Assembly: GCF_003667315.2 (NCBI RefSeq)
Contig: NZ_RCTZ02000006.1
Span: 62,001-126,000, forward strand
DNA length: 64,000 nt
Reading direction: 5' to 3'
DNA from: Tropicibacter alexandrii
GTDB lineage: Bacteria > Pseudomonadota > Alphaproteobacteria > Rhodobacterales > Rhodobacteraceae
A program made the position numbers and the translations under genes. Positions 17,097-26,300 of this stretch are shown in pieces (within the stretch, counting starts at the first letter, position 1; each line of letters begins with the position of its first letter). The notes beneath the pieces were generated by a model that was not told the DNA's origin, ran no database searches, and worked only from the letters and a program-made list of their open reading frames with translations.

Positions 17097-17711
17097 TCAG
17101 CCTTCCGGCGGCAGGTCCCGCATCATGGGGGCCAGCGCCGCAAGATCATTGCCGAAGCCGTCAGCGATGTGATCGGCGGCGCGCAGGCGCACGTCGTCCG
17201 TCTTGTTCTGGTTCAGCTTGAAGACGCTTTGCACGTCGTCGACATGCAGGCGGAAGGGCAGGATCATGCGCAGCATGCGGTTCAATGCGTCGGGAGACAT
17301 CTTGTCGAGCGTCCATGGTGATTTACCCGGAACCTGCGCCTCGAAAAACGCCGACTGGCGTTCGAGCATGTCGCGCATCGTGCCGGGGGGCAGCGCCTCC
17401 AGCCGGCCTGTCAGGTGGACCGTTGTGTAGTTCCATGTCGGAACCTGATCGTCGATCCCGTACCAATCGGGCGAGACATAGCCATCCGGGCCGTAGACCA
17501 TCAGCGTCACAGGCCCGCCTGCCGCACAGATCGGGTTGGAGCGCAGCAGGTGCATGTCGGCGGTCTGCCCGTCCTCTGCCAGCAGGAAAGGCACGTGGCT
17601 CAGGATCGGCGCGGTGTCGGTCGAGGCACACAGCACGCCAAAGGCGCGCTTGCGGGCAAAGTCCAGCGCAAACCGACTGTCGGTCCGGCGAAAGATCGGT
17701 GTCGGATACAT
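17097..17711 (-). CDS. PaiB-family FMN-binding protein (negative regulator type)
   Basis: The 204-residue product begins MYPTPIFRRTDSRFALDF. It shows the PaiB pattern: HLLRSNPI, an aromatic YVSPDWYG and VPTWNYTTVHLTGRLE, the last typical of this FMN-binding split-barrel family. Bacillus PaiB represses sporulation and protease genes; in proteobacteria the role is unknown and an FMN/heme-linked oxidoreductase function is equally possible. It starts one base after the stop of mtaB and is followed closely by pcs. Confidence 0.88.
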   Translation of the reverse strand: MYPTPIFRRTDSRFALDFARKRAFGVLCASTDTAPILSHVPFLLAEDGQTADMHLLRSNPICAAGGPVTLMVYGPDGYVSPDWYGIDDQVPTWNYTTVHLTGRLEALPPGTMRDMLERQSAFFEAQVPGKSPWTLDKMSPDALNRMLRMILPFRLHVDDVQSVFKLNQNKTDDVRLRAADHIADGFGNDLAALAPMMRDLPPEG

Positions 17712-17712
17712 C

Positions 17713-18966
17713 TCACACCCGCAACTGCGTGGCCGTATGGCCGGTGATCCGCGCGGTGACGATCTGGCCCACGGGTTGGGCGGTGGCAAAGCTCACCTCG
17801 GTGAACTGTTCCGTCCGCCCCATCTCCGGGGATTCCATCAGGATGCGGTGTTCTTGCCCGGTCTGCGCGGCCAGATGGCGGGCCACGGCGGCATCGCCCG
17901 CCGCCCGCAACCGCGCGGCGCGGTCCTTGATCGTGGCGCCGTCGACCCGGTTCGGGATGCGTGCGGCGGGCGTGCTGGGACGCGCCGAATAGGGGAAGAC
18001 GTGCAGCCAGGTCAGGTTGCAGTCCTCGACCAGCTTGAGCGAGTTTTCGAAATGCGCCTCGGTCTCGGTCGGGAAGCCGGCGATGATGTCGGCGCCAAAG
18101 GTGATGCCGGGGCGCAAGCGCCGCGCCTCTTCGGTAAAGCGGATGGCGTCGTCGCGCAGATGGCGGCGCTTCATCCGCTTCAGGATCAGGTCGTCCCCGT
18201 GCTGAAGCGACAGGTGCAGATGCGGCATCAGGCGCGGCTCGGTCGCGATTGCCGTCATCAGGTTGTCGTCGGCTTCGATCGAGTCGATGCTGCTGATGCG
18301 CAGACGCGGTACATCGGTCAGCCGCAGGATGCGCATGACCAGATCGCCAAGGCGCGGCTCTCCCGGCAGGTCTGCGCCCCAAGAGGTCAGATCGACCCCG
18401 GTCAGAACGACTTCGTTATAGCCCTGCTGCACAAGGCGCTTGATCTGATCGACCACGACCCCCGCGGGCACCGAGCGCGAATTGCCCCGGCCATAGGGAA
18501 TGATGCAAAAGGTGCAGCGATGGTCACAGCCGTTCTGGACCTGCACATAGGCGCGGCTGCGCGTGCCGAAGCCGTCGATCAGGTGCCCGGCGGTTTCCGT
18601 CACCGACATGATGTCGTTGACCTGCACCTTTTCCGTCTCGCCGATGAAATCCGCGTTCAGACCGCGCCATGTCTCGGGCGCCATCTTCTCGGTGTTGCCG
18701 ATGACGTGGTCGACCTCATCCATCGCGGCAAAGCTGTCGGGGTCGATCTGCGCGGCGCAGCCGGTGACGATTACGCGGGCATTCGGGTTGTCGCGGCGCA
18801 GGCGACGGATTTCCTTGCGCGCCTTGGCCACCGCCTCGTTTGTCACCGCACAGGTGTTGACGATCACGGCATTGTCGAGCCCCGCCTCGTCGGCGAGACG
18901 CTTCATCGCCTCGGTCTCATAGGCGTTCAGGCGGCAGCCCAGCGTGGTGAACTTGGGCGCGGTCAT
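17713..18966 (-). CDS. mtaB: tRNA (ms2t6A37) methylthiotransferase MtaB
   Basis: MtaB is a radical-SAM enzyme that adds a methylthio group to t6A37 of ANN-decoding tRNAs. The 417-residue product has the N-terminal UPF0004 cysteines (Cys11, Cys39, Cys70) for one Fe-S cluster, the radical-SAM motif CDHRCTFC (Cys147, 151, 154) for the second, and a C-terminal TRAM region. The start at 18966 gives [14 protein letters not shown] and overlaps the dapF stop (ATGA). Confidence 0.95.
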   Translation of the reverse strand: MTAPKFTTLGCRLNAYETEAMKRLADEAGLDNAVIVNTCAVTNEAVAKARKEIRRLRRDNPNARVIVTGCAAQIDPDSFAAMDEVDHVIGNTEKMAPETWRGLNADFIGETEKVQVNDIMSVTETAGHLIDGFGTRSRAYVQVQNGCDHRCTFCIIPYGRGNSRSVPAGVVVDQIKRLVQQGYNEVVLTGVDLTSWGADLPGEPRLGDLVMRILRLTDVPRLRISSIDSIEADDNLMTAIATEPRLMPHLHLSLQHGDDLILKRMKRRHLRDDAIRFTEEARRLRPGITFGADIIAGFPTETEAHFENSLKLVEDCNLTWLHVFPYSARPSTPAARIPNRVDGATIKDRAARLRAAGDAAVARHLAAQTGQEHRILMESPEMGRTEQFTEVSFATAQPVGQIVTARITGHTATQLRV

Positions 18967-19793
18967 AGCGCGGCCAGCCATGCGGGCGTCAGCACGCCGG
19001 AAAAGACATGGGCGGTCGGGCCGGTCATCCAGACGCCATCCTCGCGCCAGTCCACATGTAGCGTGCCGCCGTCCAGATCGATGCGCACCTGCCGCCCGGT
19101 CAGGCCGCGCCGCGCGGCGGCCACGGCGGTCGCGCAGGAGGACGAGCCAGAGGCCAGCGTCAGCCCCGCGCCGCGCTCCCACACCCGCATCCGCAGGTGA
19201 TCGGGGCCGATGACGCTGGCGACCTGCACATTGGTGCGCTGCGGATAAAGCGGGTGATGCTCATAGCGCGGGCCGAATTGCTCCAGCGGTACCGCCTCGG
19301 CATCGGGCACAAAAAAGGTGCAATGCGGGTTGCCCATGCCGGTTGCAGTGGGCGTCCCTTCGATCGGCAGTTCCAACGTGTCCATTTCCTCGGCCAGCGG
19401 AATCTCGTCCCACTTCAGCTGCGGAGGACCCATATTGACCGAGGTCAGCCCGCTCCCGGCATCGACGGCCGTCAGCGCGCCGCGATCCGTGGTGAGGGTC
19501 AGGCGGTCCTTGCCTGTCTCCTCCATCAGGAAACGCGCGATGCAGCGGGTGGCATTGCCGCAGGCGGCAGAGCCGCTGCCGTCGGAATTCAGGAACGTCA
19601 GATGAGCATCACCGGTGCCATGCCCGATCAGCGCCAACTGGTCAAAGCCCACACCCCTGTGCCGATCCGCCAGCGCCATGGCGAGAGCAGGCGTGACCTC
19701 GATCGGGGTCACACGGGTATCGATCACGACGAAGTCGTTCCCCAGCCCGTGCATTTTCATGAAGGGCACACCGGATTCGCGCAGTTGTTCCAT
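18963..19793 (-). CDS. dapF: Diaminopimelate epimerase
   Basis: DapF converts LL- to meso-diaminopimelate for lysine and peptidoglycan synthesis. The 276-residue product has the N-terminal [14 protein letters not shown] and the two active-site cysteine motifs [15 protein letters not shown] and [14 protein letters not shown]. The first catalytic motif reads CGNATRC rather than the more usual CGNGxRC. It begins the minus-strand run dapF-mtaB-paiB-pcs. Confidence 0.97.
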   Translation of the reverse strand: MEQLRESGVPFMKMHGLGNDFVVIDTRVTPIEVTPALAMALADRHRGVGFDQLALIGHGTGDAHLTFLNSDGSGSAACGNATRCIARFLMEETGKDRLTLTTDRGALTAVDAGSGLTSVNMGPPQLKWDEIPLAEEMDTLELPIEGTPTATGMGNPHCTFFVPDAEAVPLEQFGPRYEHHPLYPQRTNVQVASVIGPDHLRMRVWERGAGLTLASGSSSCATAVAAARRGLTGRQVRIDLDGGTLHVDWREDGVWMTGPTAHVFSGVLTPAWLAAL

Positions 19794-19890
19794 GGCGCGG
19801 ATATACGCCGCCGCAACGGGCCTTTAAAGGCCGGTTTGCAGGTCGCGCCGGGCCTTGGCGAAAAAGCGTGCGTTTTTTTCAGTTTTCCGC

Positions 19891-19919
19891 TTGACCCCCC
19901 CGCCCCCTCTGATTAGGAA
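19891..19919 (+). promoter_or_regulatory. Probable promoter of tRNA-Lys
   Basis: TTGACC at 19891-19896 and TAGGAA at 19914-19919 are 17 bases apart, 44 bases before the tRNA. The C-rich spacer resembles strong Rhodobacterales stable-RNA promoters. Confidence 0.5.
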
Positions 19920-19962
19920 CCCGCTCACCGACGCAGCGGACACGCTGCCGACGGGACAGAGT

Positions 19963-20038
19963 GGGCCGTTAGCTCAGTTGGTAGAGCAACTGACTTTTAA
20001 TCAGTGGGTCGCAGGTTCGAATCCTGCACGGCTCACCA
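19963..20038 (+). tRNA. tRNA-Lys (anticodon TTT)
   Basis: The 76-nt cloverleaf has acceptor GGGCCGT / ACGGCTC, D arm AGCTCAGTTGGTAGAGC, anticodon loop CTTTTAA (anticodon TTT), the T-loop GGTTCGAATCC and an encoded CCA. Confidence 0.97.
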
Positions 20039-20239
20039 CTCTCCCTGAAAATTCATGGAATTCCGGGCCTCATCGCCCTTTGGACGCCCTGTATGCGAAG
20101 GGCTGTGCGCAGCACGTTTCCGCCACTCCTGCAAGTTGCGGAGGGGCAGGGGCGATAGTGCTCCTTCGCAGTCTTGGCTCGAAAGCCGGGGACGGTGGAA
20201 GCGCTGGACAAGATCGTGGGGCCGGGCGATGCTTTGGCC

Positions 20240-20923
20240 ATGCGCGTCGTGATGATCCTTTTGCTATTGCTGGCGGCCTGCGGGCGCCCCTTGACCCCGT
20301 CGGAACGGGCCTATCTGGCCGACCTGCAAGGGGCGCAGACCAATCCCGAAAGAATTCGCATCGTCGACGGGCATTTTGCCGGGTCCGTGACCTACCGGAT
20401 TCCGGTGCGTCCGCGCACCACCTGTCAGGAACGGATATGGCCGCCCATGGACGGGGCGCGCACCATCACCGTTGCACCCGCTGCCACGGTGCTGTTCAAC
20501 ACGGTCCTCGTGCGCGAAGACCTGTTCCGGGCGGATTTTCTGGACGGCTATCCCGATCGGGTCGACTTGCTGGACGCGATGCTGTTCGCGCATGAGATGA
20601 CACATGTCTGGCAATGGCAGAACCGCGCGCGGACCGGCTATACCCCGCTCAAGGCCCTGCGCGAGCATGCCGGGCAGGCCGATCCGTACCTGTTCGACCC
20701 GGACAACACCCGTGGCTTTCTCGATTACGGGTACGAGCAGCAGGGCAGCATCGTCGAGGAATATGTCTGCTGTCGCCTGCTCGACCCCGAGGCGCCGCGC
20801 ACGTCCCGCCTGCGCGACATGATCGGGCGTCACATGCCCATCCAGTCGCTGGACGATGCGCTGGACGCGCCCGAAATCCGCGTGCCTTGGCGCGGAGTGC
20901 AGACCGAGGGGATCTGCCGCTAG
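20240..20923 (+). CDS. Lipoprotein with HExxH motif, putative zinc metallopeptidase
   Basis: The product has 227 residues from the ATG at 20240, which gives a lipoprotein signal MRVVMILLLLLAACG with lipobox LAAC. FAHEMTHVWQWQ contains an HExxH zinc motif, and EQQGSIVEEY about 50 residues later could supply the third ligand. The motif resembles putative metallopeptidase domains (HELTHVWQ type) known from proteins annotated near secretion systems. Catalysis is unproven. The stop overlaps that of the convergent cytochrome gene by three bases. Confidence 0.7.
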   Translation: MRVVMILLLLLAACGRPLTPSERAYLADLQGAQTNPERIRIVDGHFAGSVTYRIPVRPRTTCQERIWPPMDGARTITVAPAATVLFNTVLVREDLFRADFLDGYPDRVDLLDAMLFAHEMTHVWQWQNRARTGYTPLKALREHAGQADPYLFDPDNTRGFLDYGYEQQGSIVEEYVCCRLLDPEAPRTSRLRDMIGRHMPIQSLDDALDAPEIRVPWRGVQTEGICR

Positions 20924-21327
20924 TCGGGCTCTGAGCGCTGGATCGATTGCAGGTAGGCGACGAGGTCGACCACCGGGCGTGAGGTCAGAACCGGCTGGCC
21001 CGAGGCGGATTTCAGCGGCACGTCGAACACGCCTTCGAAATAGTCGCCATAGACCGGCATGGGCGAGCCGTGGCTGACCAGTGGATCGCGCCCGTCAATG
21101 CGCTTGATCACGCGGATCAGGGGGAATTCACCGCCATTCTGCGCTGCCAACTCGGTCAGGTTGACCGGCTTGATCACCAACGCACCGGCCATCGGGCCTT
21201 CGCCGGTGGCTTCCAGCCCGTGGCAGGTGGCGCAGTGGGTGCGATAGAGCGCCGCGCCGATATCGGGGTCTTGGGCAAGGGCGGGGCTGGCGACCAGCAT
21301 GGCCAAGGCAATCCATCGACGCATCAC
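20920..21327 (-). CDS. Periplasmic class I cytochrome c
   Basis: The product has 135 residues. MMRRWIALAMLVASPALA is a Sec signal peptide, the heme-attachment motif CATCH is near residue 32, and the probable axial Met is in GSPMPVYGD. It is a monoheme electron carrier or oxidoreductase subunit, with no partner enzyme adjacent. The start may be either of two consecutive ATGs. Confidence 0.88.
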   Translation of the reverse strand: MMRRWIALAMLVASPALAQDPDIGAALYRTHCATCHGLEATGEGPMAGALVIKPVNLTELAAQNGGEFPLIRVIKRIDGRDPLVSHGSPMPVYGDYFEGVFDVPLKSASGQPVLTSRPVVDLVAYLQSIQRSEPD

Positions 21328-21395
21328 GTGATCCTCCTGAACGCTCCGCGTCAGGGTTGCACGCGCACGGCGCAGGCACCTTGATCGGTATCAAG

Positions 21396-22829
21396 TCAGA
21401 CCACGGCGGTCAGGTGCGGGTGCGGCGCGCCTCCGGATTGTGGCCAGCGCCGGATCTCGCCGTTCACGGACAGCATGGCATGTCCGCGCCCCCCGGCGCG
21501 GTCCACCGCGCGCAGGCGCAGCGCCTGCCCGTCGAAATCGGTCAGGCCGAGATCGGCGGGCATGTTGTCCGTTTCGAGCACCTCCCGAAGCAGGCGCAGG
21601 GCGATGGTCTGCCCGGCACGCATGTCGCGCAGGTTCTCGGACGGATAGTAGCCGCCAGACGCCAACCGCGCGAGCGCGATATTGGCCACGGCCAGATCCG
21701 CCTGCCGGGCGAGGTCGACCTCGGCGGGGCGGCTGCCGGCGATGCGCACCGGGCGTGGCACGGTGTCGAAGACCGCCTTGACCAAGGTGGCAAGTGCGGC
21801 CGCCACGGTCAGGTGCAAGGCCAGATCCGCGGGCAGCGGCGGCAGGGTGCCTGCGGGGCACAGCGGCAGGAACAGGCTGACCTCGGTCCGCTGCGGGCCG
21901 CGCCGGGCCCGATTGGCCAGCGTCATCCAATGCACCAGCCCCGGCGCATGGTCGTTGAGCATCTCTGCCACGGCGTCGAGGCTAGGCACGGTGCCGGGGC
22001 CAGTCGTCAGCGCGACCGACAGGCGCGCGCTGGTCACCGCTGGGCGGGTCAACCGGTCCTGACGTCCCGCCTGCAGCAGCGACAGGTGGATCGCCTGACG
22101 TTCGGCCTCGGCCATCAGCGCGAACAGATCGCCGCCGCGCCATCCATTCAGGCCGGGGGATAGCGCCGCGCCGCGCGCCAAAGCCGCAAGCGCCGCGTTG
22201 TGAAAGATGCGCGCCGGGGGCGTCCTTTGCAGGTGCCGGACAAGATCGGTGCAGCGGGACACGGTCGGACCGGTGGGCGGCTGTCCGGGCAGGCGCAGCC
22301 CGGCGCCACTGCGCGCCGCGCACCAGCCCAGCCAGCGCGACATCGGGGCGTCGCGACCGGGCAGCGGTATGTCGATGGTGCCGCCGGGACCGACCGCGTG
22401 GTCCTGCGTCACAAGGCTGGACAGGCCCGTCGGGGTGTCATCGTGCAGTCCAAGGATCGCGAGCCTGCGCAGCACCAGCTGGTCATCGCCGTTCAGGCGG
22501 GCGGCGCGCCGGGCGGCGACGTCGGATGTCAGCCCACGTCCCGCGGCAGCGGCACCATACCAAGGGAGGTTGCGCAATTCGCACAGCAATTCGTGCAGGC
22601 TGACCGAAGTACGCCGGTCGATCCGCACCTGTGCATGCGGATCGGTCAACTGGTCCGGATGCAGGTCCTGCACCAGCCCGAAAAAGAACAGTTCGGCCAT
22701 TTCGGCGGCCTGTTCCGCCACGGAGCGGCGCGGGGCCGGTCTTGGGCAAAGGTCCGGCAGGCCGGAGCAACCGGCCCCCCCGCCCTCGATCACCTTGAAT
22801 CTGGTTTCCTGAATTGTCCCTGTCCGCAT
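21396..22829 (-). CDS. Unrecognised 477-residue protein
   Basis: This long frame has coding-like composition and starts at ATG 22829 (MRTGTIQETRFKVIEGGG). It has no signal peptide or membrane segment. The sequence is mostly helical, with family-looking blocks such as SGGYYPSENLRDMRAGQ, LLREVLETDN and GHAMLSVNGEIRRWP near the C-terminus. I considered a haloperoxidase-like helical enzyme, but the HPxYPSGHA-type vanadate motif is absent. No function is assigned. It faces the cytochrome gene on the same strand, with a 68-base gap between them. Confidence 0.75.
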   Translation of the reverse strand: MRTGTIQETRFKVIEGGGAGCSGLPDLCPRPAPRRSVAEQAAEMAELFFFGLVQDLHPDQLTDPHAQVRIDRRTSVSLHELLCELRNLPWYGAAAAGRGLTSDVAARRAARLNGDDQLVLRRLAILGLHDDTPTGLSSLVTQDHAVGPGGTIDIPLPGRDAPMSRWLGWCAARSGAGLRLPGQPPTGPTVSRCTDLVRHLQRTPPARIFHNAALAALARGAALSPGLNGWRGGDLFALMAEAERQAIHLSLLQAGRQDRLTRPAVTSARLSVALTTGPGTVPSLDAVAEMLNDHAPGLVHWMTLANRARRGPQRTEVSLFLPLCPAGTLPPLPADLALHLTVAAALATLVKAVFDTVPRPVRIAGSRPAEVDLARQADLAVANIALARLASGGYYPSENLRDMRAGQTIALRLLREVLETDNMPADLGLTDFDGQALRLRAVDRAGGRGHAMLSVNGEIRRWPQSGGAPHPHLTAVV

Positions 22830-23382
22830 TGCGGTGCCCTCGGAGTCATGTCGCTTTTCTTCGCCTTAAACCCGGCGCACGTTAACCAATCGCTAGGCAG
22901 AGCATGCGCACACGGTGTGATCGCAGCGCAAAAGCAGCGCAAACCGGGCGTGAAAGCATGGCGGAAATTCTGGTGATTTCAGGCTGGGCGCGTAAAATTT
23001 ACGCAAAAGCCGGTCAGGGCAGGACCAAAAGGCCGGAGCCGCACAGGCCCCGGCCCACTCGTGACACGCACGGGTGACTGCACCCGTGCAGCACCATTAA
23101 ACCTGTCAGGATTGCCCCCCAAGGTCCGCGCCGATGGGCGCGCAGGGCGGTCTCGTGTTGTCAGGGATAAGACCTGCAAAAGGTTGCAAACCTGTTTACG
23201 CGCGCCGCGCCATTGCGAAGCCAAGGGTCGCGCTGGCGGTCTAAGCCAGAGTTCACCTTTTTTCGTCCCTAACCACGCCACAATCATCGTGTCTTTGAAC
23301 CATCGGGGCGGTCTGCCTCAACAACGGCACAGCTGCGTCCGTCTCGTGGATCGTGCTTCGTTAATTGGTAAGGGATGCTGGA
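22830..23382. promoter_or_regulatory. 553-base non-coding leader upstream of the giant RTX gene
   Basis: No coding region is credible here. Three dyads are visible: GCGTAAAATTTACGC (22990-23004, 7-bp arms); a 9-bp stem GCACGGGTG / CACCCGTGC with loop ACTG (23068-23089); and AGGTTGCAAACCT (23181-23193), next to the related ACCTGCAAAAGG. They are candidate operators or a leader structure for the RTX gene, or for the divergent gene at 22829. No clear promoter hexamers were found. Confidence 0.45.
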
Positions 23383-26300
23383 ATGGCAACGTACACGGTC
23401 ACGTCCTTGAACTGGAATTCCGCCGCTTTCTGGAGCGGGATCACCGAAAGCGCTGGCGGGCATACGCTTGATTTTTCGGCATTGGGGGCGGGCTATACCG
23501 TCACGTTCAATGAAACGCTGGGCGAGATCACCCTTTCGGACGGGGCCACGCTGTTTCGCATAGGCGATACCGGGGCTGCCGGCGGCCCCTACGATGCCAC
23601 GCTGGGCGGCGCGACGCTGGTCGAGTATTTCGATACGGTGATCGGCTCTGCCGCGGGGGACACCATCACCTCGGGCACCGGCGATGAAAGCGTCGCCTCC
23701 GGGGACGGCGCCGATATCCTGTATGACGGCGCGGGCAACGATACGCTCGACGCGGGGACGGGCGATGACACGGTCTACGCCGCAGGCGGCAATGACAGCA
23801 TCGTTGCGGGGGACGGCAACGACGTGATCTTCGTTGGCGACAATGACGGGATCGACACGGTCGAGGGCGGGGCGGGGCAGGACACCCTGCATGTCGGCTT
23901 TACCGCCGGGGCCGAGATCATCCTGACCGGGTCGGGCGCGGGCACCTATTCGGATAACGGTGCGACCGGATCGGGGACCTTCACCGGCATCGAGGTGATC
24001 GATGCCACCGGTGCAGCGGATTCGATCAATGCCGGGGCCGATATGGTCGGGCTGGAGATCTTCGCCGATGGGGGCGACGACACCGTCATCGGCGGCAGCG
24101 GCAACGATACGCTGATCGGTGAGGCGGGCAACGACTCCATCGAGCTGGGCGGCGGCGCGGACATGGCCGTGGGCGGCACCGGCATCGACACGATCACCGG
24201 TGTCGACGGCGCAGATTTCATCAGCCTCGGGGAGGGCGACGAGTCCGTCGCGGCAACCGGCGGCAACAACACGATCCTCGGGGGCGAGGGCAACGACACG
24301 CTGAGTTCGGACACCGGTGCCGATCAGCTTCAGGGCGGTCTGGGCGACGATGTCCTCACCGCCAGCGGCGGCGACGACACGATCGGCGGTGGCACCGGGG
24401 CGGACAGCATCGCGGCTGGCGACGGCGCCGATCTCGTGGTGGGCGGTTCGGGCCGGGATACGATCGACGGGGGCGCCGGGAACGACACGATCTACGGCGA
24501 TGACGCGGATACGGGGCCGTTTGCCGGCACCCTGTCCAGCTTCAGCTTCGCCACGATCTCTGCGAATGGCGACACCGGGACCGGGACCATCGGCCAGTTC
24601 GCTGTCTACGACAATGTCGGCACAACCGATCAGGGCGTGGTCATTCAAGCCCGGATCACCGTCATCGACGCCGACGATCCCGGCATCGACCTGACCTTTG
24701 GCACCAACGTGGTCTACCTGAACGCCTCCGGCGAGGCCGTTTCCGGCACCGGTGTCAGCCTGTCCATCGAGTTCTTCGATCAGGCGACCGGAGAGCCCGT
24801 CCAGATCAACGGGGCCTTCACCTTTCAGGACATCGACACCTCGGCGGAAAGCGTCACGGCCTATTCATCCGATGTGGACAGCGTCTCGGTCTCGTCGTCG
24901 CCCGCGACCAACCTGACCGTGACCGATACCGGCGAGCAGATCACCGCCGCCTCCGACGCCACCTCGTCCGGCGATTTCGACCAGAACCATTGGGCGCAAT
25001 TCACCTATACCAACCAGCACGAGCTGGTCTTCGTCATCACTTCGCGCGGGGTGGGGACGAATTACAGCGTCAGTGACACCCCCTTCACCAACCCGCCCAC
25101 CACCATCGCGACATCGGCCGAAAGCCAGGATGACAGCGTGCTGGCCGGCGCGGGCGACGATCTGGTCTACGGCATCGACGGCAATGACACGCTGCTGGGC
25201 GGCGATGGCAGCGACACGCTCGAAGGTGGCGCGGGCAATGACAGCCTGCTGGGCGAAGCCGGGGACGACCTTTTGCAGTTCCGCTCTGAAAGCGGGGATG
25301 ACATCGTCGTCGGTGGCGAGACGGGCGAGACGGCGGGCGACACGCTGGAACTGATCTCGACCAATGGTCTGGGGTTCAACGTGCTGTATTCCGGCAACGA
25401 GGCGGGCACGGCGACCAATGACCTGACCAAGGTCACCTTCTCGGAGATCGAAACCGTCACCGTCACCGAATTCGACGACACGGTCGATGCCTTCGTGTCG
25501 ACGCAGGCGGTGGACGTGTCGGCGCTTGGCGGGGATGACAGCGTCATCGGCTCGACCGCCGCGGACACGATCAGCGGCGATGCCGGCAACGACACGCTGC
25601 GCGGCGGCTTTGGTGCCGATACGATCAGCGGCGGCACCGGCAATGACCAGATATACGGCAACGAGGATGGCGACAGCCTGTCCGGCGGCGATGGCTCCGA
25701 CAGCCTGTATGGCGAGGCGGGCAACGACTATGTCGACGGCGGCACCGGTGACGATACCGTCGAGGGCAACGAGGGCGACGACACGCTGGTCGGCGGCGAT
25801 GGCAACGACTGGATGCGCGGCTCGTTCGACAACGATATTCTCTACGGCGGTGCGGGTGACGACTATCTCTGGGGCGGCTGGGGCGACGACACCTTCGTCA
25901 TCGAGAACGGCTTTGGTAATGACACGGTCGATGCCGAGGGCGTGGACGAAACCACCGGCGACGTGCTGGACCTGTCCGCCGTCACCGACGATCTGACCGT
26001 CGACCTGACCAATGCCGATCCCGAGATCGGCACCGTCAGCGATGGGACATCGACGCTGAGCTTCAACGAAATCGAGACCATCACGCTGGGCGGGGGCCGT
26101 GACACGCTGGTTCTGGCGGATGGCTCTGGCGGGGACGTGGTCAGCGCCTTCGACATGACCGACTCGGGCGATGGCACGACGAATGACCAGCTCGACGTCT
26201 CTGGCCTGACCAGCGATGGCGGCACCACGCCGGTCACCACCGACGACGTGACCGTCACCGACGATGGCAGCGGCAATGCCGTGCTGACCTTTGCCGGGGG

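Noticed and set aside
22874-22890. Possible CtrA site upstream of the giant RTX gene (TTAACC)
   Set aside because: Only one half-site is present; the second TTAA at the right spacing is missing.
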